A DNA stretch of 17,700 nucleotides from Stephanodiscus triporus (taxonomy: Eukaryota; Bacillariophyta; Thalassiosirophyceae; Thalassiosirales; Thalassiosiraceae): the NCBI GenBank assembly GCA_036939755.1, contig JALLAZ010000286.1, positions 1 to 17,700 of the forward strand. The letters run 5' to 3'. Position numbers and translations under genes: made by a program. The notes below the pieces were generated by a model. It was not told where the DNA came from. It saw only the letters and a program-made list of their open reading frames with translations, and ran no database searches. Positions 1 through 9,498 of the stretch are shown here, in pieces; position 1 is the stretch's first letter; the number at the start of each line of letters is the position of its first letter.

Positions 1-238
1 TATTTCTTAAACATGGCGGACGGGCTGTGACGCACAGATCCAAAAATATTGCGAATCTTCTTAGCGAAATTTGAGAGTCGTTTGAATTCAGGAACCTTCG
101 TGTATACATGTTGGTTGCCTAAGGCAACCAACATGGACAACCTGCATCTTGCAGTCACATGATAATGATAGTTGTCATCTGGTCCCATATTCACCTTTCC
201 TCTGAGACAAATGAGTTGAAAAATCTTCTTGTTATGTT
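1..238 (-). pseudogene. Possible transposase remnant, partial
   Basis: One minus-strand frame stays open from about 238 to the window edge, roughly 78 codons. Its distal part contains the peptide KKIRNIFGSVRHSPSAMFKK. The arrangement of a KIRN-type basic helix followed by R-x-SP-x3-F resembles the region after the conserved His/Cys block in hAT-family transposases. The frame is closed on its upstream side by a stop, and the minus-strand sequence from 240 to 720 is broken by several stops, so if real it is a decayed copy. The family call rests on a short motif and could be chance. Confidence 0.15.
107..135. repeat. Perfect 29-bp palindrome
   Basis: Bases 107-120 and 122-134/135 are exact reverse complements around a single central base at 121, giving 14-bp arms with sense arm CATGTTGGTTGCCT. 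A symmetric site this long is unusual by chance and could form a cruciform, be a protein-binding dyad, or be a trace of excision or inversion of a mobile element. Confidence 0.85.
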
Positions 239-847
239 ATGTTTGACTGGAATTCCATACTTGACTTCACACTATGCTATCTTGATGAGCTTTTGCAGAT
301 TCGTCTTATTTATCAATCGTATGTTGTTGCTCATCACAAGTTCCAGTTCCAGTTCAGCTTCTGCCTGCAATCATGGCATCATCAGGAGTATACTCCTCTT
401 GCATTTCTGTCCACAATTGCCATCCTCTCTTCCACTTCAAGGTGCTATCGTCCACTTTCTTTTGCAGATTCATTTTGTTTAAAAGGTTAATTGTTGAGCA
501 ATGACAATGCTTGGATGGAATGCTCAATCACTTTTTGTGTTTGGTAATATCACAACAGCCCTTTTGAATTTCTTTCCGTGTTATGTTGTCAAAACAAATG
601 GACCATTCTCTTTCTCATGTAGTCTGTTTTTGAAATTGGAATCAAGGCATTCATCGAGTGTCTTATCCATTAGGTGAGCAGTCATCTTCATTTCATGCAT
701 CCTCCAATCATCACAATGTTTACCACTAAAGCTGAAGGTAGGTGGTTTCAGACATATTTTCTCAACAACTCCAAAACTTAGGCTTCAGGTTGTTGCCACC
801 ATTTTTCACTTTCTACTTCCTTGTTCTCAAAGCTCTGTGAAGTAACT

Positions 848-1230
848 CTACCATAGAACACGCGGTTTAAGCATAACAAAAAAACATTTTTTGGAAAGCA
901 AGTACTCTAGAGGGATCGCTGGGCGCTGAGGTACGCGAATCTACGTAGGAATAGAAAAATAATTTGCAGACATGAGCCCCAATTGCTAACAACAACTCTC
1001 ACAAACCATGGCCGCCGCTGGCAGAATTTGGTCCATAGCAGTGTTGACAAGAACCTGGGCATGTCACATATCGTTGGACTCATCTTGTACGTAGGAAAAT
1101 GACTGTGTCGTTCTAAATATGAATATGTGTAGGAATAAGCTAAAAACAAGAAGTGGGGATGTACGTACGATCCGCCTTTCTCGCAATTCTCTTGTGCCAC
1201 GTTATGCTTAAACCACGTGTTCTACGGTAC
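848..1230. mobile_element. MITE-like element with 30-bp terminal inverted repeats
   Basis: The left end (848-877) and the reverse complement of the right end (1201-1230) match at 27 of 30 positions; the shared core is TAGAACAC, then GGTTTAAGCATAAC. The match stops abruptly inside both ends. A TA dinucleotide sits at each outer edge (849-850 and 1228-1229), as expected for a TA target duplication. In that reading the element is 851-1227 with 27-bp ends. The ~320-bp interior has no plausible transposase, so this would be a non-autonomous miniature element. The superfamily is not determined. Confidence 0.6.
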
Positions 1231-1328
1231 TGTTGCAGCCTAGTACTTTTTAAATTATGCCTGAAGCTGTTTCTTAGCTTTGAAGTGGTTTATAATCAAT
1301 CTCTTATCTGTTCAAAGTGTGCTTCTGC

Positions 1329-1367
1329 TCAATTAAGGTTTGCATTTGCAAACCTTCTTTTAATTGA
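1329..1367. repeat. Long hairpin (10-bp + 6-bp stem)
   Basis: AAGGTTTGCA at 1335-1344 pairs with TGCAAACCTT at 1347-1356 across a 2-nt loop. The stem continues with TCAATT (1329-1334) pairing with AATTGA (1362-1367) past a 5-nt one-sided bulge. Function is unknown; it lies in gene-free AT-rich DNA. Confidence 0.75.
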
Positions 1368-1650
1368 AATTCCTATTCCCAAGGTCTTCTGAGTATCATT
1401 GGATACCTCCTAGAATTGGTCATTCAGCATTTCATATGCATATGCAATTCATATTATTTGTGTAGCTAAAAATAGGGGTTGACTATGCCACCCAAATGAA
1501 TTTATACCATCTCAAATTTCAGATGCTGTTCGGACTTTTTTGGAACATGATGAAATCATACAATCCCATTTTTGGGATGGTGTCTAAAATTATTTGGTAA
1601 TAAATGTACAGATTCTCTCATACCTGTGCTCAAGGGGGAATCCAATTTTT

Positions 1651-1677
1651 GTGGACAGGTTTTTTATTTTTGTCCAC
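1651..1677. repeat. 7-bp inverted repeat
   Basis: GTGGACA (1651-1657) is followed by a T-rich 13-nt spacer and TGTCCAC (1671-1677). It sits next to a second, longer inverted repeat at 1687-1726. Confidence 0.55.
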
Positions 1678-1686
1678 CGACCGCAG

Positions 1687-1726
1687 ATACAAATTCATAT
1701 GAACAAATTATTTTGTGAATTTGTAT
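1687..1726. repeat. 11-bp inverted repeat
   Basis: ATACAAATTCA (1687-1697) and TGAATTTGTAT (1716-1726) are exact reverse complements around an 18-nt AT-rich spacer. The sequence ATACAAATT recurs once more near 1799, so the surrounding 120 bp is internally repetitive. Confidence 0.65.
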
Positions 1727-1815
1727 GCTATGGTACCAGTTCATATTACATGATACTAAATGTAATACAATTTCATATGTTTCATACCAATATGTATCAT
1801 ACAAATTTGTCCCAA

Positions 1816-2010
1816 GTGTAGAGGTAGAATGATATGATCGATATCTATTTTCCAGAGTATTTATCTTTTTGATGATGACTTATGGGTCTTGATGGAGGCG
1901 TGTTTAACCTTCTAACACTTAAGAGATAACCCTGAAATAATGATAGTGTAGAGGTATCTATTTCCTATTTTTTGATGATGTCTGATGGGTCATAAATGAC
2001 TTAATGGGTC
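1816..2010. repeat. Imperfect direct duplication
   Basis: Two blocks, starting near 1816 and 1945, each begin with AGTGTAGAGGTA, then a TCTATTT stretch, then TTTTTGATGATG and a CTTA(A)TGGGTC stretch. They differ by small insertions and substitutions. This looks like an old tandem duplication; no coding or structural role is visible. Confidence 0.45.
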
Positions 2011-2077
2011 GTGAAAGAGGCTTGAGGAGATAAAGTGCTCCCGTTGTCATGGTAAATACATAGTATCTAAGTAATAA

Positions 2078-2239
2078 CTCTCCCACGAAGAAGCTTTAGA
2101 AGGCATGCATCGCCACGAGAAGAGTGTACGCAATTTTCTACGATACAACCTAACTAGCAGCTTTCTGAAGGAAGATCCAGTGACCCCAGGAATTTGGTAT
2201 GAAATAGGCGACGACCTCATTGAGCTCCCTTCCTCTTGA
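2078..2239 (+). pseudogene. Possible degenerate coding fragment
   Basis: A short plus-strand frame runs from two adjacent TAA codons at 2072-2077 to a TGA at 2237-2239. Its end contains FLKEDP followed by WYEIGDD. That spacing recalls the FLK-x-D-x5-W-Y-x-V-G-D stretch of a domain common in diatom proteins (the DUF6824 type). In intact members an alpha-helical KxxQALRE-like segment follows; here the frame diverges and stops. It may be a dead fragment or chance similarity. Confidence 0.2.
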
Positions 2240-2443
2240 AGCATCTGACTGTTGCAAGTAGAGACCGAACTTTGGATGGGGTTGTCTAGGTGCTCAATCA
2301 TCAGCAGATTGCGTGTTAGAATGACAAATAAGGAGTAATTGTGATTCTGTTTTTTTTACATCTGCAGAGCACTTGCAGAGCTCCATCACATGTCACCCAA
2401 GCTTGTCTGATTCGTGGCATCAAATATCCATATGATGTGCACA

Positions 2444-5400
2444 TTAATTATGATTCTTTTCATGTGATGCCACAATCGTAGAATTTGCTCCACCACATGC
2501 TCCTACTTTTTCCAACTCAAAGAGTAGCGTCTCACCTACCCAAGCGCAAAAGTTCACTCCTTCTCCCACGTTGAATTCGGACATTGTCATTACATTCACC
2601 ACATTAGTCACCGTCTGCACAGTTGTCTCAAACAGTGGCGTAGCACGACCAAATCGCAGATTTTCGCTCACTATTGACGCGACGCGTATCGTCCAATCTT
2701 CGAGCTCTGACCAATTCTCTTTTCGATTACTCAGTTCAGGCATAAGCGTAAGGAATAACCTACTTATCAGATACAGAGAACCTATCCTGGCTTCTTGGGA
2801 TTCAATAGTTGGAGGGTTAGTGGCCACCATTTGAAGAAATGCACACCATTTCGATACCGGCAGCGAATCTACTCTCGTTGAAACGACCATGCCTTGGAGC
2901 GATTCGAAGCCCTTCTTTGCAATTGTTTCATCTTGCGATAAGCACGCGTCATTGTAGATGGCGGTAATCATTATCTCGAACTCATTCTCATGCAGATGAG
3001 CATTGTTACTGGCAGAAAGATTATCTGAATGAGTCTTGTCAGAGAAGTGTTGCGAGAATGAATAAACTTTTCTGATGTACGTCATCGACGGGACCTTGTA
3101 AGACAAATCGTCCTCATAAGACCCATTCATGAATTTGAGCAGCAATGATGCCATCACTTCCACGCCGTATTTAGACAATTGAACGTCGTTATTGTTCTCA
3201 TCGGTGCTAAACCTTTCAGCGTCGTTGGGGGAGGGTACTGCATAATCAATAGAATCTATTACTGATGCAATACCATCAAACACAAATCCACGGCCTGGTT
3301 TGTTCTGGGAGGCAAGATCCAACAAGCACTTGATAGTCGACCAATCATCTGTGTTATCATCAAATAAGTAGAAGCGAGAACGAAGTATGATCGCTGCACC
3401 ACAACCAATCCGATCCGATATTGCACTGGTATACGATCCAGGTAGAGTAGCAATGAGATTCAAAGAACGATTTAGTTGACCTCGAAGACCAACCTCAGGC
3501 ACGTCAAATAAGTGAATGCAGGCGCGTAATATGGTAACCACGATTCTTTCAAGGATGTATGGAAACTTCAGGCCTATGATGGCACTTTCTGAAGCATCGC
3601 TCGAATTCATCAATTTCTGAAACTTGGAAAAAAATATGGGGTATAGCTCTCCCGCATGGACGCGATTAGAAATTAATAATCGAGCTGCCAGTTCCAACAC
3701 GAACACACTATTGTGTTCGTATAATGGGTCTGAAATCATCTCTTCAACATTTCCATCTGAAAACATAGCATCAAGCATTGCCGTGAGAATTCGTTTGGCC
3801 ATGGCAGTATCATTTGTCTTCATAATGATTCGATCGAAATTCGCACAATGCACAACTTTCTGGAATAAATAAGTTAGAGGGGATCGCTTTTGGGTGGTAT
3901 CAACACGAGATCCCTTATCACGATGGGACGACGCCCGCCCAAAGCCGAAAATAGACAGGAATCCAGACTTGTGCTCTGAATCGTCTGATACGTCGATCGA
4001 TTCTGTGTATTCATTGACTCGGTGATGACTCCTATTGGAGAATACTGACATTGGCAAGGGGTTTCCTCGACTGTCAGCGAAGTCGTCAAGATCCGAAAGA
4101 CGAGGCGGAAGAGCCGCAACATCTCGCAAAGCAAACATTACATCCAACAGCGTTGGCCATGCTTCATTGACAAGTGAAAGGTGATGTTTGCTTAGAGTGA
4201 GTGCGCAATACAGACTGAGCAGTCCTCGATGAGCCGCGCTCCCAGTCCTTTCAATTAGCTCAAGATTGTTATCATTCCGCACATGATCTGAAGTCAATGT
4301 TAATAGAAAATTTGCTGGAAGGCGAGGAATATTTCGTGAAACCAATTCAGTGTCAATATCAGATACTTCCTTCTGGTCGTCTTGATTATTGCCCTGCGCT
4401 GTTGTCTCTGGAGATTGCATGCCCGTATTTTCACAAACCGGTTTTGAACTCATCAGACTAGTGACACTTCCAATGTAATCAAGTCCAAACCCAAGCAGAG
4501 TCTCTAGAATTCGATTGAAATGTTCATGAAGTCCAAAATAGGAGCAAATGTATGCAGAGTTCCGTAACCCATCGAGAGCTTTTGTGACAAGAACATCGTC
4601 CCACGATTCGACGAATAGAGTTGATATTGCATTGAAGCTCGCTGAGGAGATACTGATGTACATGTCGCGCTCGTGGACCCCAGCTAGAACTGGCTTGTGA
4701 TGTGCTGAATGATTCGAGGTGAAAAAGGGAGTCGCGACATCAGCCTTTGCCATAAGCCCATCGAATGAGTCTGCGCCATCATTTATCATGTCTTGCTTTA
4801 CTTGTATCTCATTTTTCTTGATGCGAAGAAAAAAAGGACAGCAAGCAAGCATTGGACTATCTGAACATGATGATTGCGAATTGAAGATGTAGCACTACAT
4901 CAATCGCCGTGCTGAACTCACCTTGATGTCCATGTAGAGAGAAGTCAGGAATTCGGTTGGCAAATCTGCCCCATCGTTGATCCCTCTGTTGTTTCGCACG
5001 AATTGCTCGATTGTCATCCTTTTTTCGTCCTTCATATTTGGATTGTCTAAAAAGAGGAACAGGGAACAAAGTTTGCGAAATCAGCATATCCTCCCCCAAA
5101 TGGCATGCAGTGATATTGTAAGTAAACTCACGTAAGTCCGTATTGAGCATTATTGTACTAAAGCTCATGATAAAGGCGGCATCACTGCTTGTGAATGGAA
5201 GCACTGGATAGACTTCATCAGCTGCAGCTGGAGGATCAAGTGTCCCTGTTAAATCGCGTGAGCCGCAATCTGAGTTACTGCGACAAGGTGGATCTAGCAT
5301 AGACTTCTCCACTGGCTGATTTATATCCAGGATAGTTCCTGAAAGTTGAACTTCGTATAGCCTCACGGCAAAAGCCTCCATCAAGCGATCGATGCATTGT

Positions 5401-6899
5401 GCTTCACCAGGCAGTCGGAATCGGTCAAGGAACAGTCTCAGTGCATCTGAAAATGTCATTCCTCGAAAGTCAAAAAGAGACGCGAAGCACTTGAGAACTT
5501 GGGCATGAAAGGGGTGTATTTCCTTGGGACCCTTCGACAAATATAATCCAACTTTGGCCTTGTCAAGATTGGGCGTTGAATAAAAGAATGAGGCAATAGC
5601 ACTCGGTGTGGCAGGGGTTGGAAGTATTCCGAGTCGTTCCCCCTCCTCGATCCATTCCTTATCCTTTGATCGTTCGTTAAACTGAACCACTGCTTTTGCC
5701 ATCCGTCTTTTGCGAATTTTTCTTTCGCGAAGTGCAAGAGATGTATGATGTCGAGCTTTTGATAGCCAATCAACGTCATCACTCATCACGGAGTCACTTC
5801 TCTCGTAAAGAAATGCCGACGACGTAGATACACTGCAAAAGTCATACTCAGATGGATCCTTCGCCGACGAAGAGCCATCTACGGAGGAAGCATTATTGAG
5901 AGAGATGAGATCCCCTAGATAAGCAGAATTGCCAGAATCTGGAGGTGATTGCGTTGGATCCATGTGAGGCAATATGCCATGATCAGGTAACGACCCGTTG
6001 AATTTCGGAGATGCACGGCACCTCCTTGCTATGCCATCGATCACGGCAAGAAGCCCCTCCAATGCCAGACGGTTCAGAATATTTAGTCCTGTCTTTTGCC
6101 ATACTTCTGACACGCCATTTTCATCATTTAATTGGGCCTCAACCTCTTTGATAGATTGATCCACACTTTCATACTCTGGATTGGCGACCTTTGCAAGAGT
6201 GGAACATATCGTTTCAAACAGATTGGTGCAATTGATATCGCAGTCATAATTCATATACAGATCAGCCATTAAATGCGGTTCTCGGCAGAATTCGAGGAGT
6301 GATTCCAGCGCTAACTCTCGTCTTTCTGGCGAAGAGGACCAGACTCTCTCTTTAGAGTTCGGGTTGACTGAAGGCGTGAGTATACGCAAATGGACACTGG
6401 TCAGAAAAACTTCCAGTTGGACCTTCAGGTGGTCCTTGATGCCGTTGAAAAGATTGAAAATTACTCTCAGGGTCAGTCCCATGCATATCAGATCGTTGGA
6501 TGTACTCAACCTCAAAAGGTTTCGGCACAAATTGTTTTGCATCACATTCAGTAAACGAGGATAGCCAACTGATAGGTCGTCAACATCAGACATTGTCTCG
6601 AGGGCTATGTTTACTAGCCCCAGTCCCAGTTGGCACGTGTCGTCATCGTGTAGGAGAGGATCAGCCAGAGAAGCGAGGCGATGCATGATCGCGACCAATG
6701 CAGGCTCCTCTTCTTGTGGCTTGCCTTCGGTTTTTATCTCGTGTCCATCCAAGTCAGTCGCGGGAACGCTGAAATCATCACCGTACTGACTCAGTCCGCG
6801 ATGTTGTTTGGAATCGGATCTCGCCACACTCTTGGCTCCCTCCCTGCCATTTCTCCCGCATCCAGATGACAACAGATGCTGTCTTTCGTCACTCGATAT
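2444..6899 (-). CDS. GBF1: GBF1/GNOM-type Arf guanine-nucleotide exchange factor
   Basis: Predicted to load GTP onto Arf-family GTPases at Golgi/ER-Golgi membranes, recruiting COPI coat. Three exons are visible: 6899-5132, 5046-4922 and 4816-2444. Introns 5047-5131 (85 nt) and 4817-4921 (105 nt) are GT-AG; splicing gives 1,421 residues and restores the Sec7 reading NTDLHNPNMKDEKRMTIEQF, then RNNRGINDGADLP. Counting from the first residue of the 6899 exon: HUS region about 60-290 with the NYDCD box at 217-221; Sec7 domain about 430-632 with FRLPGEAQ carrying the catalytic glutamate near E499; HDS-type helical repeats follow, including a DFADSRGN stretch like the DF-D-x-x-G segment of GBF1. The first exon begins after a TTTTTTAG acceptor that itself supplies an in-frame TAG, so an upstream exon is required. 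If unspliced, the first in-frame ATG is at 6686. The N-terminal DCB region is not found nearby. Splice sites are inferred, but the family call is firm. Confidence 0.92.
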
Positions 6900-6929
6900 C
6901 TAAAAAAGGATGAGCCGAATTATCCTCTT

Positions 6930-6952
6930 GAAGAAGAAGAAGAAGAAGAAGA
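6930..6952. repeat. (GAA)n microsatellite
   Basis: Nearly eight uninterrupted GAA units on the plus strand. On the minus, sense strand of GBF1 they make a TTC pyrimidine tract about 30 nt upstream of the inferred exon acceptor. Confidence 0.8.
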
Positions 6953-7098
6953 TTTTTACGGAAGCTATTATTAGGGAGGAGTTTACGGAGAAGAGCTAAA
7001 TGAACAAAAAATATGGAACCGAGATAGCATCTTCAATTTTGTTGGGATGTTAATAGGTTCAATATATTAAGAACGATGGAATTGCGAGAGGCGCAGGC

Positions 7099-7140
7099 GA
7101 CGGTCTAAAATCCGTCCGAGGTCGTGCTAAAATGCCGTCC
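7099..7140. promoter_or_regulatory. Repeated CTAAAAT-CCGTCC element
   Basis: CTAAAATCCGTCC (7105-7117) and CTAAAATGCCGTCC (7127-7140) are the same word with a one-base indel, 22 bp apart start to start, about two helical turns. The first copy is also framed by an inverted pair, GACGG (7099-7103) and CCGTC (7112-7116). It lies about 200 bp upstream of the first recognised GBF1 exon, so it may be a paired factor-binding site. No experimental link is known to me. Confidence 0.3.
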
Positions 7141-7338
7141 ACTACATCCATAGCCTTGTACTGTTATGCAACAGTGTGGATTGATGTCACAGCACGGGAA
7201 AGTCGCATCACTGATCTAATTTTCCGACGTAATTCCTTCACGATCGTCGGATCTGACTACAACCGACACGCGTACGAATCGAGCATGAAAACGGAAGTCG
7301 TCCTCGACGAGGGGGAAAGAAACGGGGGGGGGGCGTTT

Positions 7339-8679
7339 TCACCTGTCCTTCTTCCTCCCCGTACGTGCCGAACCCCCGCCCCCTGCCCCCCAGCCCTTTA
7401 TCCTGACCCACACGCCCTCTATCGCATCTCCCACGCCCCCGCCCCCCCCGCCGCCGCCGCCGCCGCCGTCGTCATCGTTCTCATCCAAATGACCGCGCCG
7501 GGAGGACGACGACCCGGCACCCCTCTTCCTCGCCCGACCCCTGAGCGTCGTCGTCGTGCCGTCGCCCCCCCCCCCGCCGACGCCGTTGTGCATCGGGAGC
7601 ACCGTCCCGGACGCGCCTCCTCCCCCCCCCCCCATCATAGTGGTGGTCGCCGTCGTCGTCGTCGTGCCGAGGGAGTAATACCACGACATCGACGGCCCGT
7701 CGTCGTCGTCGTCGTCGTACGCCCCCCCCGGGCGACGATCGTCGCCGTCGGGTATGTCGTCGTAGTGCCGTCGCCTGTAACGGAAGTACGCGCTCGATAT
7801 CAGCCGCCTGGCGTGACACGCCCGCCCGAACACGGCCGGGCACGTCAGCTCGAGGTTCGAGTCCTTCGCCTGGAGGTAAACGAGGCTTACGACCATCAGG
7901 AGGAAGTACGCCGCCGCGGCCTTGAGGGCGTTCGACGTCTCCCTCCGGAGGCCGTCGTTGGGGTGTTGGTGGTGGTCCGACCCGTCGTCGTACGCGCCCG
8001 TCGACGACGATCGGACGGACACCCCGCGGAGGAAGAGGGGCTGAGTTTCCACGACTATCGCAACGAATACGAGGAAGGCCATGCCCACGAGGCTGAATCC
8101 CGCGCAAACGTTCGCGAGGAAGGACGGGTCCATCAGCCCTCCCCCTCCCCCCCTTCCGCCCCCTCCCACTCCCCCCCCTCCCATGCCCCTGTACCTCGAT
8201 CGTCTCCCCTCGAGTAGATATCGACGATAGCACGCGTCGTTGATGAGGAAGTCGGAGAGCTTGGGAGGCTTGTCGAGGACGTCGTCCATGTCATCGACGC
8301 CGTCGTCGTATCCGCGCCTCCCGACCCCCCCCCGATCGCCGGACGAGTTCCCCCGTCGTCTGTCGTTCTCGTCGTTCTCGGGATCGTCGTCGTCGTTCGT
8401 CGTAGTCGTCGTAGTCGTCGTCGTCGTCGTAGTCGCGCGTGCGTCGACGCGGGCGGCGGTCGCGGACGGCGCGGGAGGGCGGACGTCGACGGCGATGCGG
8501 CGGTGGTAATGATGACGGGGGGGCGACGGTAGCGGGGCGGCCGAGGAGGAGGAGGAGGAGGATGCCGAGGCGAAGCTGCCGCCGCCGCCGGACGTAGTCG
8601 TAGTCGTCGTCGACTCGACGGGGGCAGCGGACGTCCGCCGCCGCCGTCGGGAGTGGCTGGCGTCGCCGGGCATTCTCAT
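7339..8679 (-). CDS. Low-complexity predicted two-helix membrane protein
   Basis: Not recognised. The frame encodes about 446 residues from the ATG at 8679; a second ATG lies at 8673. It stays open upstream to about 8745 without another ATG, so an upstream exon is possible. Residues 1-120 are Ser/Thr/Ala/Arg-rich with a long threonine run and an Asp/Asn/Arg-rich acidic stretch. Then comes a complex segment, KLSDFLINDACYRRYLLEG, and a glycine-rich linker. Two hydrophobic helices follow at about 187-211 and 251-271, joined by a Ser/Asp/His loop, then LELTCPAVFGRACHARR and an Asp/Arg/Gly-rich tail. The hydrophobic helices and complex segments favour this strand over the open frames opposite it, which are mostly Arg/Pro/Val repeats. 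No catalytic motif is visible. It is a diatom-style hypothetical membrane protein transcribed in the same direction as GBF1. Confidence 0.6.
   Translation of the reverse strand: MRMPGDASHSRRRRRTSAAPVESTTTTTTSGGGGSFASASSSSSSSAAPLPSPPRHHYHRRIAVDVRPPAPSATAARVDARATTTTTTTTTTTTNDDDDPENDENDRRRGNSSGDRGGVGRRGYDDGVDDMDDVLDKPPKLSDFLINDACYRRYLLEGRRSRYRGMGGGGVGGGGRGGGGGLMDPSFLANVCAGFSLVGMAFLVFVAIVVETQPLFLRGVSVRSSSTGAYDDGSDHHQHPNDGLRRETSNALKAAAAYFLLMVVSLVYLQAKDSNLELTCPAVFGRACHARRLISSAYFRYRRRHYDDIPDGDDRRPGGAYDDDDDDGPSMSWYYSLGTTTTTATTTMMGGGGGGASGTVLPMHNGVGGGGGDGTTTTLRGRARKRGAGSSSSRRGHLDENDDDGGGGGGGGGGGVGDAIEGVWVRIKGWGAGGGGSARTGRKKDR
8385..8437. repeat. CGT/TCG-type triplet-repeat tract
   Basis: Interrupted runs of GTC/TCG/CGT with TAG-T spacers on the plus strand. 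On the minus strand they encode the threonine run and adjoining Asn/Asp residues of the membrane protein. Confidence 0.75.
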
Positions 8680-9498
8680 TATTTTCGGTCGCACGGTGGT
8701 GGGGGCTGCCTCGAGGCTTGCGTCTTGGGGCGCAGCATCAAACAACCGGATGATGCGTTGAGAGCCCTATTATCTTTTTTGAGAGTGTTTCGGGCGCTCG
8801 TGGGTGTCAAAAACGCTCCATTTTTAGCGTTTGTGCTGTACTGTACCAACATACGATTCCTAAGTGTGTGCGTTTGACCTCATTTCACCACCCTAAAATA
8901 CCATCTTAAAAAATTGAGAGAGCATATCTCTCAAATCTCAGGTTCCACACTCTCCCTAGAAGGCAACACCCTTAAGTAGATACCATACTACTTGTCCTAT
9001 GCCACAATTCATTGAGTAAACTGTGGGATGTATAAGCTCCCCCATTCCGGAGGTGCTGGGGCAAATAAGAGATAGAGTTGAGTGAGGGTTATTTTTACTT
9101 AGTGCCCCTTAAATTCTAAAGTAGAAATGCACTCTCTAGATTTTGTTTTTTGAAACTCAAAATGAAATTCTTTTTCATAAAAGGTGCGTTTCCCGAAGTA
9201 AACTGAGATCAATCATTTCCTGGCCAATATAGTTATCATAGGGCAATGCCCCAAGTGGGACTTCTCATTTTCTTTACCTGTCCAAAAAACAATACCTTAG
9301 TCTCAGTGCTGGGAGCGAAGCAAAATTGAGGACAAACATACAGTAAGAATTGATTCCAGTGCATCTTAGAGTTTAGCCTTAGAGAACTTCTCTTCAATAC
9401 GGCTACAGGCACAATATCAATGTAATAAGTAGTTTCTCATCATATTAGTTTTGTAAGAACAAAAAAGGAAAGAAACGGGCATGTGATACTTCCATGCT
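8680..9498. other. AT-rich intergenic spacer
   Basis: No credible gene is seen on either strand and stops are frequent in all frames. It separates the 5' end of the membrane-protein gene from the 3' end of the Nudix gene, so it should hold the promoter of the former and the 3' UTR of the latter. The only clear structure is the short inverted repeat at 8811-8832. Confidence 0.6.
8811..8832. repeat. 7-bp inverted repeat
   Basis: AAACGCT (8811-8817) and AGCGTTT (8826-8832) pair across an 8-nt loop, about 130 bp upstream of the membrane-protein start. It could be a dyad binding site; no further support. Confidence 0.45.

Larger units (their letters stand above)
1..2443. other. AT-rich gene-poor left flank
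   Basis: No convincing intact gene is visible on either strand. The open frames here are short, have no recognisable domain, and end in stops at the rate expected of AT-rich DNA. The stretch holds a 29-bp palindrome, a MITE-like element with 30-bp inverted ends, three strong hairpins, a partly duplicated block near 1816-2010, and two weak remnants of coding sequence. It therefore reads as repeat-derived intergenic DNA downstream of the GBF1 gene, whose stop codon is at 2444-2446. Confidence 0.6.
6900..7338. other. GBF1 5' region / 3' flank of membrane-protein gene
   Basis: On the minus strand this stretch ends in a (TTC)n pyrimidine tract (6930-6952) and TTTTTTAG at 6907-6900, a good acceptor for the first recognised GBF1 exon. 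I read all three minus-strand frames to 7340 and found no peptide resembling a DCB domain; stops are frequent. The GBF1 promoter and first exon may lie here, but the exact start could not be assigned. Confidence 0.5.

Noticed and set aside
159..490. Two overlapping plus-strand frames (107 and 83 codons)
   Set aside because: No recognisable domain, Ser/Leu/Phe-rich translation typical of AT-rich non-coding DNA, and neither frame continues.
907..1200. Minus-strand open frame of 97 codons inside the MITE-like element
   Set aside because: No family resemblance, biased aromatic/Ser composition, and it ends at the element's inverted repeat; it is probably chance.
7132..8217. Plus-strand open frame of 361 codons opposite the membrane-protein gene
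   Set aside because: Beyond its first ~60 residues it is almost all Arg/Pro/Val repeats produced by the GC-rich triplet tracts; the minus strand holds coherent hydrophobic helices instead.
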